This document shows positions 1 to 8,701 of a stretch of DNA of 22,615 nucleotides, piece by piece (the stretch's first letter is position 1; every line of letters begins with the position of its first letter). The notes under the pieces were generated by a model. That model ran no database searches. It was not told where the DNA came from and saw only the letters and a list, made by a program, of their open reading frames with translations. The stretch is from NCBI GenBank assembly GCA_934597585.1, contig CAKTSA010000026.1:1-22615 (forward strand). The letters are read 5' to 3'. Source of the stretch: an uncultured Oscillospiraceae bacterium. GTDB taxonomy: Bacteria; Bacillota; Clostridia; Oscillospirales; Oscillospiraceae. The translations under genes were made by a program, and so were the position numbers.

Positions 1-134
1 GCAGCCTCGACGGCGTTCAGGTCGTCGGGGTTGATGATGGTCTGCATGGAAGCACGGTCCAGCGTACCATCGGGATTGACAGCGACCTTGCCGCTGGTGT
101 CGGGAACTTGCTTTACGGTAACCAGAATCTTCAT
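1..134 (-). CDS. etfB: Electron transfer flavoprotein beta subunit, N-terminal part (cut by window edge)
   Basis: The reverse strand from 134 reads MKILVTVKQVPDT followed by an acidic, proline-containing stretch ending near NPDDLNAVEA. This is the characteristic opening of EtfB (FixA family), which carries FAD/AMP and passes electrons to or from acyl-CoA dehydrogenase. Only the first 44 codons are inside the window. A strong GGGAGGG ribosome site lies just upstream, in the 16-nt gap after the bcd stop. It follows bcd in the same direction, as expected for a bcd-etfB-etfA unit; etfA would lie beyond the left edge. In anaerobes this Bcd/Etf complex reduces crotonyl-CoA and can bifurcate electrons to ferredoxin. 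That activity is known for the family and is not proven here. Confidence 0.9.
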   Translation of the reverse strand, partial: MKILVTVKQVPDTSGKVAVNPDGTLDRASMQTIINPDDLNAVEA

Positions 135-150
135 TGTCTCTTCCCTCCCC

Positions 151-1290
151 TTACAGACCCATGTTGGCGGAGATCACGATGCGCTGGACCTCGCTGGTGC
201 CCTCGTAAATTTCCGTGATCTTGGCGTCGCGCATCATGCGCTCCACGGGATAATCCTTGGTGTAGCCGTAGCCGCCGAACAACTGCACCACCTTGGTGGT
301 GGTCTTCATGGCGTGCTCGGACGTGAACAGCTTGGCCATGGCGGCCAGCTTGGTGTAGCGCTTGCCCTCGCCCTTGGCCACGGCGGCCTGATAGGTCAGC
401 AGGCGGCCCGCCTCGCAGCCCAGCTCCATGTCGGCCAGCGTAAACTGGGTGTTCTGGAACTTGGAGATGGGCTTGCCGAACTGGACGCGGCCCTTGGTGT
501 AGTTGATGGCCTCGGCCAGTGCGCCCTCGGCGATGCCCAGGGACTGGGCGGCGATGCCGATACGGCCGCCGTCCAGGGTCGCCATGGCGATGGAGAAGCC
601 CTTGCCCTCTACGCCCAGCAGGTTCTCCTTGGGAACGATGCAGTCCTGGAACACGATCTCGGCGGTGGGGCTGCCGTGGAGGCCCAGCTTTTCCTCATGC
701 TTGCCCACGGAGAAGCCGGGGAAGCTGCTCTCCACGATGAAGGCGGAGATGCCCTTGGTGCCGCGGGTCTTATCGGTCATGGCAAACACCACGAACACGT
801 CGGCCACGTAGCCGTTGGTAATGAAGATCTTGCTGCCGTTCATCACATAGTGGTCGCCCACCAGCTTGGCCTCGGTCTGGCCCTTGGAGGCGTCGGATCC
901 GGCGTTGGGCTCGGTGAGGGCGAAGGCGCCCACATGATGACCGGTGGTCAGCATGGGCAGGTACTTGGCCTTCTGCTCAGGAGTGCCATAGGTCATGATG
1001 GGGTCGCAGCACAGGCCGTTGTGGGTGGCCACGATGTCGCCGGTGGAGGCGCACTGCTTGGAGAGTTCCTCAATGCAAATGGCGCTGGCCAGAGGATCAG
1101 CGCCCGCGCCGCCGTACTCCTTGGGAACGCACATGCCCATGACGCCCAAATTGAACAGCTTCTCAATGTTCTCGCGGGGATACTCGCAGGTACGGTCGGT
1201 CTCCGCCGCGATGGGCTTGACTTCCTTTTCCGCAAACTCCGCCATCATCTTGCGGATCAGCTGATGTTCACGACTGAGATTAAAATCCAT
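151..1290 (-). CDS. bcd: Short-chain acyl-CoA dehydrogenase (butyryl-CoA dehydrogenase)
   Basis: A 379-aa protein of standard family length. It starts MDFNLSREHQLIRKM, has the FAD/substrate loop FALTEPNAGSDAS (about 123-135), and near the C-terminus GGYGYTKDYPVERMMRDAK followed by EIYEGTSEVQR. The Glu of YEGT (E363) is in the position of the catalytic base of butyryl-CoA/short-chain acyl-CoA dehydrogenases. It would reduce crotonyl-CoA to butyryl-CoA (or the reverse) using electrons from Etf, encoded immediately downstream. The start is supported by AGGAGA seven bases before the ATG. It lies 40 nt after a 34-codon ORF and downstream of abfD, whose crotonyl-CoA product is its natural substrate. 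I infer the butyryl-CoA preference from context; isovaleryl- or glutaryl-type specificity cannot be fully excluded. Confidence 0.92.
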   Translation of the reverse strand: MDFNLSREHQLIRKMMAEFAEKEVKPIAAETDRTCEYPRENIEKLFNLGVMGMCVPKEYGGAGADPLASAICIEELSKQCASTGDIVATHNGLCCDPIMTYGTPEQKAKYLPMLTTGHHVGAFALTEPNAGSDASKGQTEAKLVGDHYVMNGSKIFITNGYVADVFVVFAMTDKTRGTKGISAFIVESSFPGFSVGKHEEKLGLHGSPTAEIVFQDCIVPKENLLGVEGKGFSIAMATLDGGRIGIAAQSLGIAEGALAEAINYTKGRVQFGKPISKFQNTQFTLADMELGCEAGRLLTYQAAVAKGEGKRYTKLAAMAKLFTSEHAMKTTTKVVQLFGGYGYTKDYPVERMMRDAKITEIYEGTSEVQRIVISANMGL

Positions 1291-1330
1291 GTTGTTTCTC
1301 CTATATTTTTACTCTGTTTCGGAACGGTTC

Positions 1331-1435
1331 TTATAAGGGCATCCAACTGCCGCTGGCGGTGGCCAGCAGCTTTCCGGTGGCGGCGTCGGTCAGCTCCGCC
1401 CGCTGGCGTTGGAGCCACGCTTGCTTCTTGTCCAT
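1331..1435 (-). CDS. 34-aa ORF between abfD and bcd, resembling a thioesterase C-terminus
   Basis: An ATG-started ORF of 34 codons begins 9 nt after the abfD stop, in the same frame, with a GAGGGCGG ribosome-site-like sequence in front. The central part, ELTDAATGKLLATASG, is written in the normal GC-rich codon style of the neighbours. By eye it resembles the last beta strands of PaaI/hotdog-type acyl-CoA thioesterases. It could be a relic of a thioesterase gene whose front was deleted, a genuine small protein co-translated with abfD, or chance. I see no membrane segment or cysteine motif. It is too short for a confident family call. Confidence 0.4.
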   Translation of the reverse strand: MDKKQAWLQRQRAELTDAATGKLLATASGSWMPL

Positions 1436-1442
1436 GCCGCCC

Positions 1443-1524
1443 TCTTACTTCTGGATACCGGCGATGTTCTTAGCCAGCTTTTTCTTCTCCTGAATGTTCC
1501 CCTGGCGGGCGATCATGATGCGCT
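1443..1524 (-). repeat. 82-bp direct repeat, copy inside the intact abfD 3' end
   Basis: This segment covers the last 26 codons of abfD plus its stop. It recurs at 12740-12821 in the same orientation with only two differences (80 of 82 identical), counted by eye. The two copies bracket an 11.3-kb segment containing abfD through the NhaC-type gene. See the relic entry at 12740 for interpretation. Confidence 0.9.
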
Positions 1525-2920
1525 GGGCCTGGGGAGAGCCTGCGCCGTGCATGGACTCCGTACGGTAGCCCACAGCCGCCGCGCCCAGGCACATGTTCTC
1601 CAGGAAGCGCATGATCCGCTGGCGATCCTCGGTGCTGACGCCCTCGCGGGCGGCGAAGTACTTGTTGCAGATCTCGCCGATGGTCTCGCCGTTGTTGCCC
1701 ACCACGGTGTCGGACTTGAAGTCGGTCTCGCTGGGCATGGTGACCATCAGGCCGCCTGCGATGTCCTCGGCCAGACGCACGATCTCATAGGGGAAGCGGG
1801 TGACGTTCTGCTTGCAGACATTGGCCAGCAGCAGGTCGATCTGGTAGTTGCCCGCCTTGGTGGGGCAGCCCTCGCAGGAGCAGGCAATGCCGCAGGAGTA
1901 GAGGGTCTCGTTGAGATGGGTCATCTCGATGAGCTTGTCCTTCACGGCGCTGGCCTTCTCCACGCCGTTGTACTCGGCGGCCAGAGCCGCCGCGCCGATG
2001 ACCACATCGCCTACGCCCACCTTGCAGCCGCCGTAGCTCTGGCGGTGGTAGCCGGCGAAGCGCTCCACGATGGTGCCGGCGAACTCATACTCGCCGTTGA
2101 GGAAGATGTACTCGTTGGGGATAAAGACGTGGTCAAGAACCACCAGGGCCTCCTGACCGCCGAACTTGGCGTTGCCCACGTCGATGCAGCCCTCCTCCAT
2201 CTTACGGGTGTCGCAGGACTGGCGGCCGTAGATCATGTACAGGCCCTCGGCGTCGGTGGGGCAGGCGAAGGACACGGCGTAGTCCTTGTCAGCTTCGCCC
2301 ATGGCGATGGTGGGCATGAAGATGTGCCAGTGGCTGTTGATAGAGCCGGTCTGATGGCACTTGGCGCCGCAGACCACGATGCCGTCGGGGCGGCGCTCCA
2401 CCACATGGACATACATATCCGGGTCGGTCTGGTCGTGGGGAGCCTTGGAGCGGTCGCCCTTGGGGTCGGTCATGGCACCGTCCACCGTCAGGTCGTTGTC
2501 CTGGACGTAAATGAGGAACTTCTTGAAGTTCTCATGATAGTGGGTGCCGTACTTCTCGTCGATCTCGTAGGTGGAGGAATAGACGGCGTTGAAGGCGTCC
2601 ATACCCACGCAGCGCTGGAAGCAGGAAGCCGTCTTCTGGCCCAGCAGGCGCTGCATCTTCACCTTTTTCACCAGATCCTCGCTGGACTGGTGGAGATGGG
2701 TAAAGCGGTTGATCTTGTGGCCGGTCAGACTGGAGGTGGCGGTCATCAGGTCCTCGTACTGGGGGTCCTGAGCCAGGGCGTAGGTCATGGCCACGCAGTT
2801 GATGGAGGGGCGGATCATGGGGTGATCCACCCAGTTGTCGATCTTCTCGCCGAACATATACACGCGGGTGTTCAGCTTGCGCAGGGAGTCGATGTACTCT
2901 TTCGCGGTCATCAATGCCAT
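1445..2920 (-). CDS. abfD: 4-hydroxybutyryl-CoA dehydratase / vinylacetyl-CoA delta-isomerase
   Basis: A 491-aa protein, full length for the family, dehydrating 4-hydroxybutyryl-CoA to crotonyl-CoA by a ketyl-radical mechanism using FAD and a [4Fe-4S] cluster. It opens MALMTAKEYIDSLRKLNTRVY and closely follows the Clostridium aminobutyricum enzyme as I remember it. The four cluster ligands known there (Cys99, Cys103, His292, Cys299) are matched by C100, C104 (TASCFQRCVGMDAFNAV), H292 and C299 (HRQSYGGC). I chose the ATG at 2920 because AAGGAGG lies upstream at normal spacing and the product begins like the family; an in-frame extension to 3010 would run into the upstream gene. It lies 20 nt after the FabZ-like gene. 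Its product feeds Bcd/Etf downstream. No 4-hydroxybutyrate dehydrogenase or CoA-transferase is in view, so the source of 4-hydroxybutyryl-CoA must be encoded elsewhere. Confidence 0.96.
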   Translation of the reverse strand: MALMTAKEYIDSLRKLNTRVYMFGEKIDNWVDHPMIRPSINCVAMTYALAQDPQYEDLMTATSSLTGHKINRFTHLHQSSEDLVKKVKMQRLLGQKTASCFQRCVGMDAFNAVYSSTYEIDEKYGTHYHENFKKFLIYVQDNDLTVDGAMTDPKGDRSKAPHDQTDPDMYVHVVERRPDGIVVCGAKCHQTGSINSHWHIFMPTIAMGEADKDYAVSFACPTDAEGLYMIYGRQSCDTRKMEEGCIDVGNAKFGGQEALVVLDHVFIPNEYIFLNGEYEFAGTIVERFAGYHRQSYGGCKVGVGDVVIGAAALAAEYNGVEKASAVKDKLIEMTHLNETLYSCGIACSCEGCPTKAGNYQIDLLLANVCKQNVTRFPYEIVRLAEDIAGGLMVTMPSETDFKSDTVVGNNGETIGEICNKYFAAREGVSTEDRQRIMRFLENMCLGAAAVGYRTESMHGAGSPQAQRIMIARQGNIQEKKKLAKNIAGIQK

Positions 2921-2940
2921 TTTTCGTTTCCTCCTTAAAT

Positions 2941-3372
2941 TTACCGCATAGCTATCGTTATATCGCCGTTGGCCGCCCGCTCCTGATGAATGTATATTTC
3001 GGCAGCGCAAGTGACGATGGCTTTTTCTTTTTTCTCGGAAATAATATTTGCATGGATATCAAGGGTGTCTCCCGGCAGGATCTTTTTTCGGAAGCTCACC
3101 TTGTCAACGCCTAAAAGGAGCGGTGTTTTTCCGGCGTAGCGCGGTGTTGTCATCAGTAGGATATCCACCGCCTGCGCCATACATTCTATAGAGTATACGC
3201 CCGGCAGTATCGGCTCTTCCGGGAAGTGTCCGCGAAAGATGTCCATTTTAGGATCCGCGAAAAAGACGGCGCGAATATCCTTTCCGGGGCTCAAATCTTC
3301 TACCGATGTCACCAGAAGCATCGGCTCACGGTGCGGCAGGACCGTTTTGATCTCATCTTGATTCAGCTTCAT
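2941..3372 (-). CDS. FabZ-like hotdog-fold (3R)-hydroxyacyl dehydratase
   Basis: A 143-aa single-hotdog protein, the normal length of FabZ. It has HREPMLLV near residue 14, then RGHFPEEPILPGV and SIECMAQ. The catalytic pair of FabZ (His in GHFP, Glu 14 residues later) is present as H49 and E63. FabZ dehydrates 3-hydroxyacyl-ACP in fatty acid synthesis. Here it sits between crotonase and abfD (8 nt after the crotonase stop, 20 nt before abfD), so a CoA-linked dehydratase or hydratase role is possible. The start MKLNQDEIK has AGGTGA upstream, overlapping the crotonase stop. Codon use looks distinctly less GC-rich than both neighbours, suggesting a different origin. The usual GHP/MPG wording of FabZ is altered to EEP/LPG, so this may be a divergent subfamily. 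Confidence 0.8.
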   Translation of the reverse strand: MKLNQDEIKTVLPHREPMLLVTSVEDLSPGKDIRAVFFADPKMDIFRGHFPEEPILPGVYSIECMAQAVDILLMTTPRYAGKTPLLLGVDKVSFRKKILPGDTLDIHANIISEKKEKAIVTCAAEIYIHQERAANGDITIAMR

Positions 3373-3380
3373 AACGCAAT

Positions 3381-4157
<777 letters not shown>

Positions 4158-4196
4158 GTGGATCGTCTCCTTACGGCAATAAATGTAGTGTAGAGC

Positions 4197-4233
4197 AGAA
4201 GGGGAACCGCCCGTTTAGAGCGATTCCCCTTCT
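4197..4233 (-). promoter_or_regulatory. Strong hairpin between PFOR and crotonase genes
   Basis: Perfect arms AGAAGGGGAA (4197-4206) and TTCCCCTTCT (4224-4233). Allowing one G.U, the stem can extend inward through CGC/GCG to about 14 bp with a 9-nt loop. No U-run follows on the minus strand, so it is not a classic intrinsic terminator. It may be a partial terminator or an mRNA-processing/stabilising hairpin that sets crotonase-and-downstream expression apart from PFOR. Confidence 0.65.
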
Positions 4234-4261
4234 TTGATCGCTCAGTATACAGAATGAGGCT

Positions 4262-7200
4262 TTAATTGTTCGCTGCCATCTTCTTATACTTGGCGTAACG
4301 TGCCTTCACATCGGCAATTTCTTTGGCATAGAGCGCATCCGCCTTCTCCGGGAAGTTGTTCTTCAGTGCGGCGAAGCGGTTTTCACCCATCAGGAAGTCC
4401 ATCAGTTTGCTGGTATCGGGTTCGGGGGAATCCAACTGGAAGGGATTTTTGCCCTCCTCGATCCGGCGGGGATCGTAGCGATACAGATGCCAATAACCAC
4501 ATTCCACAGCCTTTTTCATCTCTTCCTGAGAACTACCCATACCAGCCTTGATATGCTGCTCCAGGCAGGGACAGTAGCAGATTACAATGGAAGGGCCGGG
4601 ATAGGCTTCGGCTTCTCGTAAAGCTTTCAGCGTCTGTGCCTGATCGGCGCCCATAGCTACCTGGGCTACATACACATAACCATATTGCATCAGAATGCCG
4701 CCCAGGTCCTTTTTGGCCACCTGTTTACCGCCGGCAGAGAACTTTGCTGTGGCACTGGTGGGGGTGGCCTTGGAGGACTGACCGCCGGTGTTGGAGTACA
4801 CCTCGGTGTCCAGTACCATCAGGTTCACATCACGGTTCTGCGCCATGACATGGTCGATACCTCCGAAGCCGATGTCATACGCCCAGCCGTCGCCGCCCAC
4901 AGCCCAGACGGACTTCTTGGTCAGATATTCTCTGTTTTCAAGGATGTATTTCACGTCCTCCGTCTGCTCGGCCTTTTTCAGAGTGGCCAGCAGCTCGTCT
5001 GTGACGGCACGGGAGGTCTCGTGCTTATTCCACCCGTTCTGGTATGCCTCCACAGCCTCCGCAGCAATACCCGCGGACTTGATGGCGTCCAGACGGATCA
5101 GCAGTTCCTTGCGGATGGCGTCCTGCGCGTGGAAGAAGCCGTAGGCAAACTCGGCGTTGTCCTCGAACAGGGAATGCTCCCATGCGGGGCCGTGGCCGTG
5201 GCAATCCTTACAGTAGGGCAGGATGGGCGCACCGCCGCTGATGGCGGAGGAGCAGCCTGCGGCGTTGCCCACATACATGTGGTCGCCGAACAGCTGGCTC
5301 AGGAGCTTGATATATGTCGTCTCGGCACAGCCTGCACAGGCGGCGGAGAACTGAAAGTAGGGCTTGGCGAACTGCACGTTCTTCACGCTCTTATCGCTGA
5401 TGACATCCTTCTTCAAATAGGTCTCGTTCATGGCCACCTGGTCAAACAGCGGCTGCTCGGCTTTCATCTCCTCGAAGGGAGCCATGGTTAGTGCGTCCTT
5501 GGCGGGACAGGCCGTCAGGCAGACGCCGCAGCCCAGGCAATCGTAGGGCGATACCTGCATCCGGAAGTGATACGCCGGAGCGTCCTTGCCCAGACCCTTG
5601 GCCGGTGCGGTGACAAACCCGGCGGGAACCTGCGCTTTCTCCTCTTCGGTCAGCAGCACAGGGCGGATGGCCGCGTGGGGACAGCTCATGGTGCAGCGGT
5701 TGCACTGGATGCAGGCCGTCTCATCCCATTTTGGAACGGAGGTGGCCACGCCGCGCTTGGAGTAAGCGGAGGTACCGTTCTCCCATGTGCCGTCCAGCAC
5801 GCCGTGCTTCTGGAACACGGACACAGGCAGCTTGTCTCCCTGCTGGCGATCCATGGGCATGACGATTTCTTTGACGAAGGGCGTGGCGTTGATCTCGGCA
5901 ATGGAAGCGTCCTGCGCGTCGGCCCACGCGGCGGGAATATCCACCTTCACCGCGGCGGTAATGCCGACGTCTACGGCCTTGTCGTTCAGATCGACGATCT
6001 TCTGTCCGGCCTTCTTAAAGTAGGTGGCGTAGTTGTTCTTCTTCATATCCGCCACGGCAACGTCCATGGGAATGACCTTGGTCAGGGCAAAGAACGCGCC
6101 CTGAAGGATATTATTGGTATGCTTGCCAAGGCCAACGTCGGCAGCCAGCTTGGCGGCGTCGATGATATAGAACTGCGCGTGCTTGCGGGCCAGATCCCGC
6201 TTCATCTTGGAGGGCAGACGTTCCTCCAGCTCCGCTACCTTCCAGGGGCAGTTCAGCAGGAAGGTACCGCCGTTCTTCAGATCCTCGGTCAGATCATATT
6301 TCTTGACATAGGTAGGCGCGTGGCAGGCTACGAAATCGGCAGAGGACACCAGATAGGTGCTGCGGATAGGCGTGTCGCCGAAGCGCAGGTGGCTCTGGGT
6401 CAGGCCGCCGGACTTCATAGAGTCGTAGGAGAAGTAGGCCTGCGCGTATTTATCGGCCACAAGGCCAATGGTGGAGATAGCGTTCTTGTTGGCGCCCACG
6501 GTGCCGTCGCCGCCCAGGCCCCAGATCTTGCAGGAGATCTCACCGGGATGATGGAACTCCACATTTTCATAGTCCAGAGAGGTATGGGTCACGTCGTCGT
6601 TGATGCCGATGGTAAAGCTGTTCTTGGGAGTCTCCTGCCGCAGGTTGTCGTACACGGCAATCAACTGGCCGGGGGTGGTATCCTTGCTGGACAGGCCGTA
6701 ACGGCCGCCTACCACGCGGATATCGCCGCGACCTGCCTGATTCAGCGCCGTTACCACGTCCAGATACACAGGCTCGCCCACGGAGCCAGTCTCCTTGCTG
6801 CGATCCAGCACGGCAACCTTCTTGACTGTGGCGGGAATAGCGGCAGAGAAGTCAGGCACGGAGAAGGGACGGTACAGATGGATCTGCACCATGCCCACCT
6901 TGCGGCCCTGCGCGTTGAGGTAGTCCACGGTCTCCTTCACAGCCTCGGAGGCGGAACACATGACAACGACCACTTCTTCGGCGTCTGGTGCGCCGTAGTA
7001 GTTAAACAGCTTGTAGTCGCGGCCCGTCAATTTGTTGATCTCGTCCATGTAGTGCTGCACCGTTCCGGGCACGATGGCGGACTTAACGTTGGCACCCTCC
7101 TTGCACTGGAAGTACACGTCGGGGTTGACGTTGTTGCCGCGGTTGGTGGGGTGCTCTGGGTTCAGGGACTGGCGGCGGAAATCCCGCAGCGCGTCCTGAT

Positions 7201-7789
7201 CCAGCAGGGGCCGCAGCTCTTCATAGTCCAGCGCTTCGATACGCTGCATCTCGTGAGAGGTGCGGAAGCCGTCGAAGCAGTGCATAAAGGCGTACTTCGC
7301 CTTGATAGCGGACAGGTGCGCCACCGCCGCCAGATCCATGGCCTCCTGAGGGGAGGAGGACATCAGCATGGCGTAGCCGGTGGTACGGCAGGTCATAAAG
7401 TCCGTATGATCGCCGAAAATGGAGTGGTGGTTAGAGGTCACAACGCGGGAGGCGATGTGCATGACGCTGGGGAGGAACTGACCGCCCATGGCATACATGG
7501 CGGGGATCATCAGCATCAGACCCTGAGAGGATGTGAACGTGGTGGTCAAAGCGCCCGCCTGCAAAGAGCCGTGACAGGTGCCGGCAGCGCCGGCCTCCGA
7601 TTGCATCTGGATCACATCCACTGTGGAGCCGAACAGATTCTTCCGTCCCTTGGCGGACCACTCGTCCACTTTCTCCGCCATGGGGGAGGACGGCGTGATG
7701 GGATAGATGGCCGCTACCTCTGTAAAGGCATAGGCAACATGGGCCGCCGCCGTGTTGCCGTCCATGACAACATAATTCTTTTTACTCAT
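4262..7789 (-). CDS. nifJ: Pyruvate:ferredoxin (flavodoxin) oxidoreductase, single-chain
   Basis: A 1175-aa single-chain PFOR oxidising pyruvate with CoA to acetyl-CoA and CO2 while reducing ferredoxin. The N-terminal TPP half has YPITPSSPMAE and the Glu of QMQSEAGAAG (E65). A two-cluster ferredoxin domain carries C693/C696/C699/C703 and C751/C754/C757/C761. The C-terminal TPP domain has CAGCAET (C818, C821), AAGCSS (C846), GGDGWAYDIGFGG (about 965-977) and NTGGQSSKAT, with a late Cys at about 1071 as in the family. Odd: PYCKDCHGHGPAW (about 859-870) adds C860, C863, H864 and H866 where I remember PFORs without Cys. The start MSKKNYVV is preferred because AGAGAGG lies just upstream; a longer reading would need an ATT codon. 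It begins 14 nt after the aldolase stop. A paralogue lies at 15368. Confidence 0.95.
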   Translation of the reverse strand: MSKKNYVVMDGNTAAAHVAYAFTEVAAIYPITPSSPMAEKVDEWSAKGRKNLFGSTVDVIQMQSEAGAAGTCHGSLQAGALTTTFTSSQGLMLMIPAMYAMGGQFLPSVMHIASRVVTSNHHSIFGDHTDFMTCRTTGYAMLMSSSPQEAMDLAAVAHLSAIKAKYAFMHCFDGFRTSHEMQRIEALDYEELRPLLDQDALRDFRRQSLNPEHPTNRGNNVNPDVYFQCKEGANVKSAIVPGTVQHYMDEINKLTGRDYKLFNYYGAPDAEEVVVVMCSASEAVKETVDYLNAQGRKVGMVQIHLYRPFSVPDFSAAIPATVKKVAVLDRSKETGSVGEPVYLDVVTALNQAGRGDIRVVGGRYGLSSKDTTPGQLIAVYDNLRQETPKNSFTIGINDDVTHTSLDYENVEFHHPGEISCKIWGLGGDGTVGANKNAISTIGLVADKYAQAYFSYDSMKSGGLTQSHLRFGDTPIRSTYLVSSADFVACHAPTYVKKYDLTEDLKNGGTFLLNCPWKVAELEERLPSKMKRDLARKHAQFYIIDAAKLAADVGLGKHTNNILQGAFFALTKVIPMDVAVADMKKNNYATYFKKAGQKIVDLNDKAVDVGITAAVKVDIPAAWADAQDASIAEINATPFVKEIVMPMDRQQGDKLPVSVFQKHGVLDGTWENGTSAYSKRGVATSVPKWDETACIQCNRCTMSCPHAAIRPVLLTEEEKAQVPAGFVTAPAKGLGKDAPAYHFRMQVSPYDCLGCGVCLTACPAKDALTMAPFEEMKAEQPLFDQVAMNETYLKKDVISDKSVKNVQFAKPYFQFSAACAGCAETTYIKLLSQLFGDHMYVGNAAGCSSAISGGAPILPYCKDCHGHGPAWEHSLFEDNAEFAYGFFHAQDAIRKELLIRLDAIKSAGIAAEAVEAYQNGWNKHETSRAVTDELLATLKKAEQTEDVKYILENREYLTKKSVWAVGGDGWAYDIGFGGIDHVMAQNRDVNLMVLDTEVYSNTGGQSSKATPTSATAKFSAGGKQVAKKDLGGILMQYGYVYVAQVAMGADQAQTLKALREAEAYPGPSIVICYCPCLEQHIKAGMGSSQEEMKKAVECGYWHLYRYDPRRIEEGKNPFQLDSPEPDTSKLMDFLMGENRFAALKNNFPEKADALYAKEIADVKARYAKYKKMAANN

Positions 7790-7803
7790 ATTCCTCTCTA
7801 CTT

Positions 7804-8601
7804 TCAATGTTCGCCGTGGAAGGCGGCAATATCAGCTTTTGCCATATTCATAAAAATCGCCGTATCACAGGAATAACCGATGAACTTCACGCCCATCTCC
7901 AACAGCTTGCGGCCGGATTCGGCAGAGTCGGCGAAGCAGCCTACCTGCACGCCCTTCGCGGCAGCCTTTTGAACAATCTGCGCGATCCGATCCATAACCA
8001 GAGGATGGGTGATCTGCCCGATGATGCCCAGAGAGGCGGACAGATCGTAAGGCCCTACAAACACGATGTCCACGCCTTCGACACTGAGAATGTCATCCAG
8101 ATTGTCGATGGCCTTTTGACCCTCGGCCTGAAGGATCACCACGGTGTCCTGCGCCTTTGCGAAGTAGTCCGCGCCGGGAACGCCGCCATAGGCGGCGGAA
8201 CGGACAAAGCGGCAGGTGCCACGGGTGCCGCGGGGAGAGAATTTCGCGGCGGACACAGCGGCGCGCGCCTGATTGGCACTGTCAATCTGGGGGATCATAA
8301 CTGCACCGGCACCAACGTCCAGCGCCTGATCGATCCAGATATCCGTCCCACGGGGAACGCGAACCACAGGGCAGACGCCGGACACATTGGCGGCGCGGAT
8401 CAGATTCTGCAGATTTTCAAATGTGCCGGGGCCATGTTCCATATCCAGCAACACAAAATCATATCCGGCGTAACCGGCAGCCTCCACAAAGGCGGGGTCG
8501 GAGGTAATCATAAAGGGGCCGAAAGCACCCTGCTCCGATGCCATGGCAGCCTTGAAGTTCTTAACGCTTTCCAATGTCGGCATAGTAACGTTTCTTTCCA
8601 T
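7804..8601 (-). CDS. HpaI/HpcH-family class II aldolase (2-oxo-4-hydroxy acid type)
   Basis: A 265-aa TIM-barrel aldolase. Motifs in order: LLDMEHGPG (H56), VVRVPRGT (R81), PRGTRGTCRFVRSAAYG (about 123-139), ILQAEG (E160) and FVGPYDLSASLG (D186). These correspond to His45, Arg70, Glu149 and Asp175 of E. coli HpaI with a constant 11-residue offset, so the metal site and catalytic residues are intact. The family makes or cleaves 4-hydroxy-2-oxo acids, releasing pyruvate and an aldehyde. The start at 8601 has AGGAGG seven bases upstream. PFOR starts 14 nt after its stop, which fits pyruvate being the product passed on. A separate promoter lies upstream (8631-8659). The actual aldehyde half is unknown; a distant citrate-lyase-type activity is less likely. 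Confidence 0.88.
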   Translation of the reverse strand: MERNVTMPTLESVKNFKAAMASEQGAFGPFMITSDPAFVEAAGYAGYDFVLLDMEHGPGTFENLQNLIRAANVSGVCPVVRVPRGTDIWIDQALDVGAGAVMIPQIDSANQARAAVSAAKFSPRGTRGTCRFVRSAAYGGVPGADYFAKAQDTVVILQAEGQKAIDNLDDILSVEGVDIVFVGPYDLSASLGIIGQITHPLVMDRIAQIVQKAAAKGVQVGCFADSAESGRKLLEMGVKFIGYSCDTAIFMNMAKADIAAFHGEH

Positions 8602-8630
8602 AATAATTCCTCCTAAGCAAATCGTTTTGA

Positions 8631-8659
8631 TACATAAAGAAAAGCGGCGACTGTGTCAA
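8631..8659 (-). promoter_or_regulatory. Internal promoter ahead of the aldolase-PFOR pair
   Basis: On the minus strand the 100-nt gap between aminotransferase and aldolase contains TTGACA (8659-8654), a 17-bp spacer, and TATGTA (8636-8631). The start of transcription would be near 8624, giving a leader of about 23 nt with AGGAGG in it. Perfect -35 and good spacing make it credible, with a weaker -10. It would let aldolase and PFOR be made independently of the genes upstream. Confidence 0.6.
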
Positions 8660-8701
8660 TGGTTTTGCCCTGTGGCCGTTTTTCATGGAATGGCGGTATT
8701 T

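Noticed and set aside
31..1473. Long plus-strand open frame opposite etfB and bcd (and similar ones opposite abfD, PFOR and other genes)
   Set aside because: Strings of Ala, Gly, Leu and His with no domain, lying exactly opposite well-supported genes; typical antisense shadows of GC-rich coding sequence.
7790..7807. Six-residue extension of the first PFOR
   Set aside because: It would need an ATT start overlapping the aldolase stop. MSKKNYVV at 7789 matches the paralogue's beginning and has a ribosome site.
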